Of a stretch of DNA of 64,000 nucleotides, positions 1-9,600 are shown in pieces (within the stretch, counting starts at the first letter, position 1; every line of letters starts with the position of its first letter). The stretch lies in contig CAWDCE010000008.1 of NCBI GenBank assembly GCA_963800725.1, positions 115,576-179,575 on the forward strand, written 5' to 3'. The notes under the pieces were generated by a model. The model did not search any database, was not told the origin of the DNA, and saw nothing but the letters and a program-made list of their open reading frames with translations. The translations under genes were made by a program, and so were the position numbers. Source of the DNA: Bog-473 sp963800725 (GTDB taxonomy: Bacteria; Actinomycetota; Acidimicrobiia; Acidimicrobiales; RAAP-2).

Positions 1-1602
1 TGGTCCGGGTGGGGCCCGCCTGCATCGGTGGTGGAGTTGGCAGAGTGGGCGGCTTGGCGCTGGGCCGGACCGATCGCCAGCTTCTTGGCCACGGGATCAC
101 CGCCACATGTGGTGCGAACGTTGCCCGCACCTGCGGTGCGTGCCCCGGTCGCGGCGCCACAAGGTGCTAGCGGTGCGCTGAGCGAATTGACCGAACGCGC
201 CCTCGATCAGCGCGGGGCGGTGGTGCTTCGTTTGGCCCCGACCCAGGATCTGATCGAGGTGGTCACGACCTTGGCCGAGAGTTCGCACGCGGCGGGGCTG
301 GCTGGTTCCCTCTTGGTACTGGTGCCGTCGCTCGGTTGGGCCGAACGCCTGGCGGCACGTCTGGTGCGCCGAGGGTACGCGGCCACAACCACGTGGGAGG
401 AGGCTCGTGCGGGCTGGCCCATCGTGGTCGGGAGCCGGGCCGCCGCATGGGCACCGATCCCGGTCCTCGCCGGTGCCGTGGTCCTCGACGCCCACGACGA
501 GGCGTACCGAGAAGAGAGTGCGCCCACCTACAGCGCGGTCGACGTGGTGGCTGAACGGGCCGCCCGGGAGCAATGTGCCTACATTTGCACATCGCCGGCA
601 CCTCCGGTGGTGCTGAGCGAAGGCAAGACCACGCTGTCGTTGGCCCCAAACATCGAACGCGCGGGCTGGGGACACCTCGAAGTGGTCGACCGGCGCGGGG
701 CCGATCCTCGCACCGGCCTGTTCTCTGAGCCCTTCGTCGCCCTGGCCCGTTCGGTGCTCGACTACGAGCCCACGTCGTGGGCATACGCACCGTTGGTCTG
801 TGTCTTCAACCGCACCGGTCGGTCCTTGCTGCTCGCGTGTCGAAAGTGCGGTGAGTTGGCCCAGTGCACCAACTGTGGGGCAGCCGTGCGCCAAGGTGAC
901 ACCGGACTCGAATGCCCGCGCTGCGCCCACGTGCGACCGGTGGTGTGCGCGCAATGTGGACACCTGCGCATGAAGACGCTGCGGACCGGGGTCAGCCGAC
1001 TGCGCGAGGAGATTGCGGCGTTGCTGCACTGCGACGTTGGCGAAGTCGCGGGACGCCCCGACCCGAATGCGGTCATCGACGCCCCAGTGCTGATCGGGAC
1101 CGAGGCGGTGCTGCACCGGGTGCGCCGCGCCGCCGCCGTCGCCTTCTTGGACATTGACCTGCACCTCTTGGCCCCTCGATTCAGCGCCACCGACGAGACG
1201 CTGGCCCTCCTCATCCGCGCCTCGTGCCTGGTCGGCGCCCAACCTCCCGGCTCCGCCCGACACCGCGTCTTGGTCCAGACCCGGGTTCCAGATCACGTGG
1301 TGCTCCAATCCGTGCGTCGGGGGGATCCACGAGAGGCGCTCTCGGCCGAAGCGACGCTTCGCCGCCAAGCGGGACTCCCGCCCTTCGCAGCGCTCGCGGC
1401 GCTGTCGGGCGCGTTGGCCGATGACTATGCCGCCGAGCTCGAGCGGGCGGGGGAGGGCGACGGGGTCAGCGTGTCGGACCTGCCCGATGGCCGACGCCTC
1501 GTCTTTGCACCGACCTCAGCCGTGCTCAGTGATCTGTTGGCCCATACGCCGCGCCCGGGGGGTCGCGGTCTACGGGTGGAGGTCGACCCGAGCGCCATCT
1601 AG
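1..1602 (+). CDS. priA: Primosomal protein N' (PriA-like), helicase-inactive type; 5' end outside window
   Basis: The reading frame is open from base 1, so this is the C-terminal part of a longer protein that starts before the window. About 270 residues in lie the two paired CxxC knuckles of PriA (CRKCGELAQCTNCG, then CPRCAHVRPVVCAQCG), which bind zinc in the replication-restart protein. The helicase signatures are gone: where a Walker A loop is expected there is RLAPTQD, and the DEAH-type box reads DAHDEA. This is the known actinobacterial situation, a PriA-like protein that probably recruits primosome or recombination partners at stalled forks but cannot unwind DNA itself. A stop at 1600-1602 precedes def. 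The neighbourhood priA-def-fmt is common in bacteria and supports the call. Confidence 0.88.
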   Translation, partial: WSGWGPPASVVELAEWAAWRWAGPIASFLATGSPPHVVRTLPAPAVRAPVAAPQGASGALSELTERALDQRGAVVLRLAPTQDLIEVVTTLAESSHAAGLAGSLLVLVPSLGWAERLAARLVRRGYAATTTWEEARAGWPIVVGSRAAAWAPIPVLAGAVVLDAHDEAYREESAPTYSAVDVVAERAAREQCAYICTSPAPPVVLSEGKTTLSLAPNIERAGWGHLEVVDRRGADPRTGLFSEPFVALARSVLDYEPTSWAYAPLVCVFNRTGRSLLLACRKCGELAQCTNCGAAVRQGDTGLECPRCAHVRPVVCAQCGHLRMKTLRTGVSRLREEIAALLHCDVGEVAGRPDPNAVIDAPVLIGTEAVLHRVRRAAAVAFLDIDLHLLAPRFSATDETLALLIRASCLVGAQPPGSARHRVLVQTRVPDHVVLQSVRRGDPREALSAEATLRRQAGLPPFAALAALSGALADDYAAELERAGEGDGVSVSDLPDGRRLVFAPTSAVLSDLLAHTPRPGGRGLRVEVDPSAI

Positions 1603-1663
1603 CTGGCGCCAGGGGATGATGCGTGCCCACGCCCCGCTCGAGGGATGCCGAGGGCAGCCCCGA

Positions 1664-1669
1664 TACAAT
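1664..1669 (+). promoter_or_regulatory. -10 box of def-fmt, leaderless start
   Basis: TACAAT lies exactly six nucleotides before the GTG start of def, so transcription is predicted to begin at or next to the start codon. The same spacing recurs before eight other genes in the window. No good -35 element is visible. Confidence 0.5.
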
Positions 1670-1675
1670 GGCTGG

Positions 1676-3133
1676 GTGCCGAGTCTGACCATCCGCCAAT
1701 ACGGCGACCCCGTGCTGAAGGAACCAACACGCGAGGTCGAGGACATTGACGGGAAGATCGCGAGCCTGGTCGATTCGATGATCGAGACAATGTACGAGGC
1801 TCCCGGGACGGGATTGGCGGCCAATCAGGTCGGCGTACAACGCAGGATCTTCGTCTATGACGTGGGCGAAGGTCCGACCACGGTGATCAACCCGCGGATC
1901 GTCGAGAGCGATGGTGAGTGGACCTTCAACGAGGGCTGCTTGTCGGTGCCGGGCCTGAGTTGGGACATCGTGCGCCCGAACCACGTCCACCTGGTCGGAC
2001 TCGATCTCGAGGGAAACGAGATCTCCCTCGAAGCCACCGAGCTCGAGGGCCGGGTCTTCCAGCACGAGTTGGATCATCTCGACGGAGTGCTCTTGGTCGA
2101 GCGGCTCGACGAGGACCAACGCAAAGAGGCGCTGAAGATCCTTCGGGGCCGCACGCTGTTGTTGCCCGAGCGCGACGCCGACGGTCTGTCGAGTCTCTTC
2201 TCGCGCCGACTGCGCCGGTGGGCGGTCCGCCGGCTGCGGTACCTTGACGGGGTGGCCCGGCTCGCGTATCTCGGCACGCCTGACATGGCGGTCGCTCCAC
2301 TCCATGCGCTCGTTGAGGCCGGCCACGACATCGCGCTGTGTGTGACGCGACCCGATCGGCGCCGGGGGCGTGGTACAGCCGCGACGCCGAGTCCGGTGAA
2401 ACAAGCCGCACACGAGCTCGGTATCGCGGTGACCCACGACTTGGACGACCTCGACGCGCTCGGAGTTGAGCTTGGGGTCGTCGTCGCGTATGGGCGCATC
2501 ATCCCTTCCGCACTGCTCGAACGGGTCCCGATGTGCAATCTCCACTTCTCCTTGTTGCCGCGTTGGCGCGGGGCGGCTCCGGTGGAACGGGCCATCTTGG
2601 CCGGGGACCGAGAGACCGGCGTGTGTGTGATGAAGGTGGAGGCCGGACTCGACACCGGGCCCGTCTACTTGCGCCGCGCCATGCGCCTCGACGACGAGAT
2701 CGAGCTGGGGGAACTGCGCAATGCTCTCGTCGAGATCGGCTGCGAGCTCTTGGTCGAAGTGCTGGCAGGCGGAGTGGCGGCCATGCCGACGCCTGCGCCT
2801 CAAGTGGGCGAGGCGACCACGGCGGCCAAGTTGGATACCGAGGACCTCCACCTGCACTGGGAGCAACCGGCGCGCCAGCTCCATCGGGTGGTGCGATTGG
2901 GCCGCGCCTGGACCACGTTCCGAGGCAAGCGCCTGGGTGTGCTCAAGGCAGCGGTGGCGTCCGAGGCCGGGGCCCCCGTGCCGCCCGGCACCTTGTCGGG
3001 GGTGTCGGTGGCCACCGGTGATGGCTCGTTGGAGCTGCTTCAAGTGCAGCCCGAGAGTCGGATGGCCATGTCCGCGGAAGACTGGCTGCGCGGGATCCGC
3101 CCGGTGCAAAGCGAGCGACTCGGCAGCGGCTAA
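1676..3133 (+). CDS. def-fmt: Peptide deformylase fused in frame to methionyl-tRNA formyltransferase
   Basis: One 485-residue reading frame carries two enzymes that act at opposite ends of the N-formyl-methionine cycle. Residues 1 to about 190 are peptide deformylase, with all three motifs: GLAANQ near residue 46, EGCLS (metal ligand Cys88) and HELDH (His130, Glu131, His134). From about residue 193 (GTG at 2252) the protein is Fmt, with the opening RLAYLGTPDMAV and the formyl-donor site HFSLLPRWRGAAP. The two are joined by an arginine-rich linker without a stop. The GTG start is supported by the -10 box six bases upstream. Separate def and fmt genes are the rule. A TGA at 2245-2247 in another frame means a single missing base could have joined two adjacent genes, so the fusion needs confirmation. 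Confidence 0.82.
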   Translation: MPSLTIRQYGDPVLKEPTREVEDIDGKIASLVDSMIETMYEAPGTGLAANQVGVQRRIFVYDVGEGPTTVINPRIVESDGEWTFNEGCLSVPGLSWDIVRPNHVHLVGLDLEGNEISLEATELEGRVFQHELDHLDGVLLVERLDEDQRKEALKILRGRTLLLPERDADGLSSLFSRRLRRWAVRRLRYLDGVARLAYLGTPDMAVAPLHALVEAGHDIALCVTRPDRRRGRGTAATPSPVKQAAHELGIAVTHDLDDLDALGVELGVVVAYGRIIPSALLERVPMCNLHFSLLPRWRGAAPVERAILAGDRETGVCVMKVEAGLDTGPVYLRRAMRLDDEIELGELRNALVEIGCELLVEVLAGGVAAMPTPAPQVGEATTAAKLDTEDLHLHWEQPARQLHRVVRLGRAWTTFRGKRLGVLKAAVASEAGAPVPPGTLSGVSVATGDGSLELLQVQPESRMAMSAEDWLRGIRPVQSERLGSG

Positions 3134-3135
3134 AC

Positions 3136-3943
3136 ATGGGTGAAGTGACCGTGACTCCGATTGACGGATGGAACCCCGATCAGTACCACCGGTTCCGTTC
3201 AGAACGCCAGCAGCCCTTCGACGATCTGTTGGCCCTGTGTCAAGCGGTGCCCGGCGGGCGCATTGTCGACCTCGGGTGCGGGACCGGGGATCTCACCGCC
3301 ATTCTTCACGAGCAGCTCGGGGCCAGCGCGACCATCGGCATCGATTCATCGGTAGCCATGCTCGAGCGGGCCAAGAAGGACTACGCGGACGTCGGTGGTC
3401 TCGCCTTTGCGCAGGACGACATCGCCACATGGCTGGGCGAAGATCTCGACTTGGTCTTTGCCAACGCATCGCTGCAATGGGTCGACGACCATCTCAACCT
3501 CTTGGCCCGCATGCGCACGGCGCTCAAGCGCGGCGGGCAACTTGCCTTTCAGGTGCCGGCGAACTTCCGGCACCCCTCTCACGTGATCGCCCGTCAGGTC
3601 GCGGCTCGAGGGGCCGTTCATCGACGAGCTCGACGGAGACGTGCCCGAAGATCGCGGCCGTTTCGTGCTGTCGCCCGAACTGTACGCGGACCTGCTCTAC
3701 GAACTCGGTGCGCAGGATCAGGTGGTCCGCATGGAGGTTTATGGCCATGAGTTGTCTTCCACCCAAGATGTGGTCGAGTGGGTCATGGGCTCTTTGCTCA
3801 CGGCCTATCGCAGCCGCATGCGCCCCGAGATCTTCGAACAGTTCGTCGACCGCTATCGCGATCGCCTCCTCGAAGAACTCGGTGAGCGTGAGCCGTACTT
3901 CTATGGGTTCCGTCGCATCTTGTGTTGGGCCCAGTTCGACTGA
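3136..3943 (+). CDS. tam: Trans-aconitate 2-methyltransferase-like SAM methyltransferase (frame broken near 3600)
   Basis: Class I SAM-dependent methyltransferase resembling Tam, which methylates trans-aconitate, an inhibitor of aconitase. The N-terminal half has the SAM motif VVDLGCGTGDLT-like (IVDLGCGTGDLT), an acidic residue at the end of strand 2 (IGIDSS), and the family signature ASLQWVDDH followed by QVPANF. The frame changes by +1 near 3600, around a CGAGGGG run. The second half continues in the next frame to 3943 with the Tam-like C-terminus (RGRFVLSPELYADLLYELG and a YGFRRI end). Removing one G restores a single protein of about 268 residues, the normal family length. The gene begins two bases after the fmt stop, so it is probably in the same transcript. 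Substrate is inferred from family only. Confidence 0.75.
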
Positions 3944-3954
3944 GGTGATGATCG

Positions 3955-4662
3955 ATGAGTAAAGCCCCGTCGAGGACTCGGCCCGACGCCGGACCCCCCG
4001 GCACCGTGCGTGTCGCCCCATCGTTGCTGGCGGCGGACTTCGGTGCACTCGCCGAGCAGGTGGGCGAGGTCGCCACGGCGGCCGATTGGCTCCACGTCGA
4101 CGTGATGGACGGTCATTTCGTCCCGAATCTCTCCCTCGGGCCGCCGGTGATCGCCTCGCTTCGGCGCCATTCGCCCCTCTTCTTCGACTGCCACTTGATG
4201 ATGACCGACCCAGGCAAGTACCTCGAAGCCTTCGCAGACGCCGGCGCCGACGGCTGCACCGTCCATGTCGAAATCGGCGGGACCGAGTCGCTGATCGCCC
4301 AGATGCGCGAGCTGGGCTTGCACTGCGGGCTCGCCCTCAATCCCGACACGCCTTTCGCTGCCGTCGAGCCATATCTAGATTCGATCGACCTGTTGTTGTG
4401 CATGACGGTGTTTCCCGGTTTCGGGGGCCAGAGCTTCATGGCCGATGTCCTCGACAAGGTCCGCCAAGCGCGCACCGCGCTGCGCAGCGCCGGCCTCTCG
4501 GTCGACATCGAGGTCGATGGGGGCATCGACGCGATCACCGCACCTCTCGCCGCCATCGCCGGAGCCAATGTCTTTGTGGCCGGCAGCGCGGTATTCGGGC
4601 ACGAGCGCCCGTGGGAGGCCGCCGATGAGATCCGCGACGCCGTGCGTTCGACCCGCGCCTGA
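3955..4662 (+). CDS. rpe: Ribulose-phosphate 3-epimerase
   Basis: Converts D-ribulose 5-phosphate to D-xylulose 5-phosphate in the pentose phosphate pathway. The 235-residue TIM-barrel protein shows the family's ordered motifs: APSLLAADFG near the N-terminus, the metal-binding HVDVMDGHFVPN, the second metal histidine in FDCHLMM, MTVFPGFGGQSF, and the phosphate-binding VDGGI and FVAGSAVFG loops. The ATG at 3955 follows a TGAGGTGATG ribosome binding site overlapping the end of the methyltransferase gene, and it lies in the same direction as priA-def-fmt, an arrangement often seen in actinobacteria. About 17 extra residues precede the conserved start of the fold. Confidence 0.95.
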   Translation: MSKAPSRTRPDAGPPGTVRVAPSLLAADFGALAEQVGEVATAADWLHVDVMDGHFVPNLSLGPPVIASLRRHSPLFFDCHLMMTDPGKYLEAFADAGADGCTVHVEIGGTESLIAQMRELGLHCGLALNPDTPFAAVEPYLDSIDLLLCMTVFPGFGGQSFMADVLDKVRQARTALRSAGLSVDIEVDGGIDAITAPLAAIAGANVFVAGSAVFGHERPWEAADEIRDAVRSTRA

Positions 4663-4709
4663 GTGCCACGCCATGCCCGCAGTGCCCACTCGGAAACGGG
4701 TAAATCCCG

Positions 4710-5822
4710 ATGAAGCGCGTGGTGGTAGCGGGCGGGGGCATTGTCGGTACCTGGCACGCCCTCGAGCTGTGCCGGGCGGGTTTTCGCGTCGAACACCTCG
4801 AGGCGGAGTCGGCGCCCACCGGGGCCTCGGTGCGCAACTTCGGCTTGCTGTGGGTCAGCGGCCGTCGAGGCGGGGTCGAGCTCGAGGTGGCACAGCGGTC
4901 ACGTCGGATGTGGGAGTCAATCGCAGCCGAGGTGCCCGCTGTCGGATTCGAGGCCAACGGTTCGATGACGTTGGCCGCCACCGCCGACGAGCGATTCGTC
5001 ATGGAGCAGTTCGCGGCACACCCAGACGCCACGGCGCGCGCCATTGCGTTCCTCGAGCCCGACGAAGTGGTCGCACGCAATCCGTCGGTGGCCGGTGACA
5101 TCGCCGGGGCGTTGTGGTGCCGAGACGACGCAAAGGTCGAACCCCGACTCGCACTCGGCGCCCTGCGCGAGCATCTCGGGTCTCGCTATGTCTACACGTT
5201 TCACCCACGTTGTCGTGTCACCGGCATCGAACCGGGTGCGGTGATTGATGCGTCAGCGCGACGATGGGAGGGCGACATCGTTGTGGTCGCACCCGGGGCG
5301 ACTTTTGATCACTTCGATGGCACCGAGGGCATCGCGACCAAGGTGCGACGGGTGCGCCTCCAGATGATGGAGACCGCTGCGTGGGACCGGCGCCTTTCCA
5401 CCTCGGTCGCCGATATCGACACCATGCGGTACTACCCGGCCTACTCGATGATCGATCCCGCGCTGCTCGGGCCTCGAGATCCCCTCGCGCAAAAGCACCA
5501 CCTCCAGCTACTCGTGGTCCAGCGCTCCGATGGAGGACTGACCATTGGTGACACCCACGCTTATGACGAGCCCTTCGACTTCGCCCTCGACGAAGCCGCG
5601 TCCGATGAGCTCTTGGTCCGCGCCACGCGTCTGTTGGGCGCTGCGTTGCCCCCGGTCCGCCGGCGGTGGGAGGGGGTCTATGCCGAATGCCTTGACGGAG
5701 ATGTCTGTGTGCGGGTCGAGCTCGCAGACCGGGTGTGGATGGTCGGCGCGCCCGGAGGCCGGGGGATGACCTGCGCGCCCGGGATTGCCGCGGACACCGT
5801 GACGGCGGCGGGGGCGGGTTGA
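4710..5822 (+). CDS. FAD-dependent amine oxidoreductase, TIGR03364-like, linked to phosphonate use
   Basis: A 370-residue DAO-type flavoenzyme. The dinucleotide-binding motif VVVAGGGIVGTWHALEL is at residue 4 and is followed by GASVRNFG, a signature of the TIGR03364 subfamily that occurs beside phosphonate-degradation genes. The C-terminal VGAPGGRGMTCAPG contacts the flavin in related enzymes. The gene directly precedes a PhnX-like hydrolase with a one-base gap between stop and start, so they are translationally linked. Enzymes of this subfamily are reported to oxidise aminophosphonates to the aldehyde that a phosphonatase then cleaves. The exact substrate (for example N-methyl-aminoethylphosphonate) cannot be read from sequence. 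Confidence 0.72.
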   Translation: MKRVVVAGGGIVGTWHALELCRAGFRVEHLEAESAPTGASVRNFGLLWVSGRRGGVELEVAQRSRRMWESIAAEVPAVGFEANGSMTLAATADERFVMEQFAAHPDATARAIAFLEPDEVVARNPSVAGDIAGALWCRDDAKVEPRLALGALREHLGSRYVYTFHPRCRVTGIEPGAVIDASARRWEGDIVVVAPGATFDHFDGTEGIATKVRRVRLQMMETAAWDRRLSTSVADIDTMRYYPAYSMIDPALLGPRDPLAQKHHLQLLVVQRSDGGLTIGDTHAYDEPFDFALDEAASDELLVRATRLLGAALPPVRRRWEGVYAECLDGDVCVRVELADRVWMVGAPGGRGMTCAPGIAADTVTAAGAG

Positions 5823-5823
5823 G

Positions 5824-6508
5824 ATGAGAGGTCCCTTTGCCCTGGCCTGTCTCGACATGGCGGGTACCACCGTCCGTGACGACGGCGCGGTCGACGAGGC
5901 CTTCGCCCAGGCCCTGACCGCGGCGGGCATCGGTCCAACGAGTGCCCGCCGGGTCGAGGCACAGCGCTACGTCGTCGAGACCATGGGCCAGTCAAAGGCC
6001 GACGTGTTCGGCGCGCTCTTCGACGCCGATGCAGCTGCGTTGGCGACACGCGAAATTCGCCCGGCGTGCTACGAAGCCCTGGTGGCCCAGGGCCGGGTGC
6101 TCGGAATCGACGGGGCCGAGGCGGCACTCGACGACCTGCGCGGGCGCGGCATCAAGGTCTGCCTGACCACGGGGTTCGCCCCCTCCACCCGAGAAGCCCT
6201 CATTGCGCGCCTTCGATGGGGGAGCCACATCGATCTGGCCCTCTCACCGGCCGACTGCGGGCGTGGCCGACCCGCTCCCGACATGATCTTCGGTGCCATG
6301 AAGCGCCTAGGCGTCGCCGATCCCGCGTCCGTCATCGTGGTCGGAGACACCATCAGCGACGTGGCGTCGGGGGCGGCGGCGGGGGCCGGGCTCGTGGTTG
6401 GGGTGCTCAGCGGCGCCCACGACGCCTTCGCGTTCGTCCACCGTGCCCGGCACGGTGCTGATCGCCGATATCACCGAACTCGCCCCGGTTCTCGACGAAG
6501 GTGCCTAA
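5824..6508 (+). CDS. Phosphonatase-like HAD hydrolase (frame broken near 6438)
   Basis: A HAD-superfamily protein like the PhnX-like family TIGR03351. Motif I is CLDMAGTTVRDDG, with the nucleophile Asp and the Ala-Gly-Thr typical of phosphonatases. Motif II is CLTTGF, and the acidic motif is VVGDTISDV. A cap domain lies between motifs I and II. The frame shifts by +1 near 6438, after GVLSGAHDAF. The downstream frame then gives the expected tail (TVLIADITELAPVLDEGA) and stops at 6506-6508. Removing one C restores about 227 residues. It probably cleaves the C-P bond of a phosphonoaldehyde made by the upstream flavoenzyme. The catalytic lysine of true phosphonoacetaldehyde hydrolases was not confirmed. 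Confidence 0.7.
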
Positions 6509-6595
6509 ACAGCCCGAAAGGCGAGGTGAACACTTGTTGTCCGAATCGGCCGCTGCCTAGATATTCGACGATCCTGCAGATACGCTTGCGCGACT

Positions 6596-6609
6596 TCTCG
6601 TATACGAGA
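6596..6609 (+). promoter_or_regulatory. Perfect 14-bp palindrome upstream of the secreted S53 protease
   Basis: TCTCGTATACGAGA is a perfect inverted repeat in the only sizeable intergenic gap of this area (6509-6625), 17 bases before the probable GTG start region of the protease. A palindrome of this size suits a dimeric repressor or activator. Which regulator would bind is unknown. The rest of the gap shows no clear promoter or terminator. Confidence 0.4.
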
Positions 6610-6689
6610 CAACACTGTCGGGAGAGTGGTGCAGGCGGTCAAGGCGCAGGTGACGAGAAGGGTTCGGCCGCTGTTGGCCGCGCTCGGCG

Positions 6690-9600
6690 ATGGCGGGCTT
6701 CATTGTCAGTCTCGGAAGTGCCGCGGGTGCGACCGACCCGCTGGTGCGGCCTCACCAACTCGCAAACGACGCCGTGCCGAAGGGCTCGACCGATCTGGGC
6801 CCCTCCTCCGATTCGCAGCAGTTGAGTTTCAGCGTGGTCTTGGCGCCGTCGAACGAGGCCGGACTCAAGTCGCTCTTGAGCAATCTCGACGACCCGTCGT
6901 CTCCTCAGTACCACCAGTGGCTCAAGCCCGGGCAGTTCGACGCCGAGTTCGGCCCGTCGCCGGCCCAGGTCGCAGCCGTGCAGTCGTGGCTCCATTCGCG
7001 CGGCATTGCCTCGACCTCGGTCTCGGGATCGACGGTGAGCGTGCAAGCGCCGGTCGGCACCGTCAACCAGGCGCTCGGAACCACCATCGAGCGTTACCGC
7101 CTCAGATCGGGCCAGCAGGGCTACGTGGCCAAGGACACGCCACTTGTCCCCGCCTCCCTCGCACAAGGACAGATCGCGTCGATCGTCGGGCTCAATACTT
7201 TGTCGCACTACTCACCAGAGCTGATCACCCACACGCCGTCGTCGGGTGGATCGCCGCGGGCGCTGAGCCCGGCGACACCGGTCCCCGCGGCCAACGGTCC
7301 GAGCGCGTCCGCGGACGCATCGGCTGCGGCGAGCGACCTCGGTGCGACGACCTTGGATCAAATAGGCAACGACTACGGGATGCCAAACCTCTTCAGCCAC
7401 GCCGAAACGGGCCACGGTGAGACGGTCGGCGTCTATGAGCTGGCCCCGCATACGGCGAGCGACGTCAGTTCGTACCTCTCGTGTTTTTCATTGACCAATG
7501 CCGTCTCGACGGTGACCGTTGATGGCGGGGGCACGGTCGACACGTCCGGAACCGCCGAGGCCGACCTCGACATCGAACAGGTGGCGACCCAGGCCCCGCA
7601 GGCTTCGATCATCTCGTACGAGGGACCCAACACTGCGGCTGGTGCATACGACGTGTGGCACCAAATTGTGACGGCCGATGCCGCGCAAGCCATCTCGACG
7701 AGTTGGGGCGAGTGCGAAGCACTCGCGTCAGCTGACGGCAGTTCGTCGGGATGGACGGGCCTCTTCGCGCAGGCCGCGGCGCAAGGCCAAACGATCTTCG
7801 CCGCCACCGGCGACGCCGGGTCTGAGGACTGCATCTACACCGGTTCGAGTTCGCTCGCCGTCGATTACCCCGGTTCTGACCCCAACGTCGTGGCGGTGGG
7901 GGGCACCACGCTGAACCCGAACACCCACAGCGAAGTGGTGTGGAACGACTGTCAGACGAACGAGTCCTTGAGTTGCGCCGAAGCCAACTACGCCGGGGCG
8001 GGTGGTGGAGGACTCTCAACCATGGAGCAACGGCCGAGCTACCAACCGAGCATCGAGCCGGCCGAGTCGACCTGCCCACTCGCCGGGCAGTGTCGTGAAG
8101 TCCCCGACGTGTCGGCCAACGCGGGCACACCAATGTTGTTCGCCAACAGCGGCTACTGGGAAGAGGCCACCGGCACCAGCTTTGCCGCGCCATTGTGGGC
8201 CGGGATCACGGCGGACCACGACGAAGGGTGCACGTCAGGATCGGGTCAGATCGCACCTGCGCTCTATGCGCTCAATCAGCAAGGCGCGGCGAGCGACGCC
8301 AGCGCGTTCCGTGACATCACCGCTGGCGACAATGACTTCATCGGTGCCAACAATCACACCTATGCGGCAACCTCGGGCTATGACCTGGCCACCGGAATCG
8401 GTTCCCCGGTCGCCGCCGGGCTCTCGTGCCCCGAGGTCACTTCGGTCACCCCGGGTCAACCCGGGCACAACGTCACCTTGAGCGGGATCGGGCTCGACCA
8501 TGCCAGCTTCACCTTCGGCACTGCGTCCGCCACCGTGGTCTCGGCCACCGACACCTCCGCGGTGGTGACCGTTCCCGCGGGGACCGGCACGGTGGCGGTC
8601 ACCGGGACGAGCAGCGCGCTTGGTACCGGCACGACGACCTCGACATTCACCTATCCGGCCATTACCACCCCCTCGCTCGCCTCGGGAGTCGTTGGTACGG
8701 CGTATTCCCAAGCACTCAGTGCGGTCGGCGTCTCGTCCCCGCTCACCTGGTCGATCAGTGCCGGCGCCCTGCCGCTTGGACTGAACTTGAACGCCTCGAC
8801 GGGGGTGATCTCGGGCACGCCGACCACCGCTGGGGCACCCGAGAGCGTGACGATTTCCTTGTCCGCCAACGGAGCGACTATCGCCCTCAACGCCACCTTC
8901 ACCATCCAGATCTACAGTTTCGGTTCCACCACGACCCCGACCGTCACCCCCGGCGATGCGGATCTGGGGGCCCCGGTCACCTACGGCGCGACAGTGACCT
9001 CGAGCGGCGGCGTGCCGAGCGGCACGGTCACCTTCAGCATCGGGACAACGTCGCTGTGTACGACGGGTGCGCTGGTGACGGGGTCGGCATCGTGCGCGTC
9101 CAGTGCGGCTCCCGCGGGAACCGACACGGTGACTGCCACCTATTCAGGTGACGCCACCTACATGGGCTCGGTTGGTTCGACAACGCTGGCGGTCACCGCT
9201 GGGCCCTACACCCCAATCACCCCGACCCGAATCTGCGATACCCGGTCCGCCAATCCCTCGGGGTTGTCTGGCATGCCAGTTGCCCAATGCAACGGCGTGT
9301 TCAATTCCGGAAGCACGATCGTGGCCGGGGGGACCTTGAACATTGTGGTGGCGGGCAGCGGGTCGGTGGTCCCGGCCAATGCCACCTCGGTGGTGCTCAA
9401 CGTCACCGTCGTGAATCCCACCGCCGACGGCTTCATCACCGCGTATCCGACCGGGGTCCCCACTCCGACGGCATCGAATGTGAACTACGTGGCCGGAGAA
9501 GTGATACCGAATCTGGTCGACGTCGGCATCGGCAACGGTGGCCAGGTTTCGTTCTTCGCCCATACCCAAAGCGACCTGGTGGTCGACATTGAAGGCTTCA

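Noticed and set aside
1526..3109. 527-codon antisense frame over def-fmt
   Set aside because: Mirror of a well-conserved coding region.
3590..3650. Programmed +1 frameshifting as the cause of the broken genes
   Set aside because: The break sites share no slippery motif, stop context or structure and fall in unrelated genes, including some -1 changes. Sequencing error is the simpler reading.
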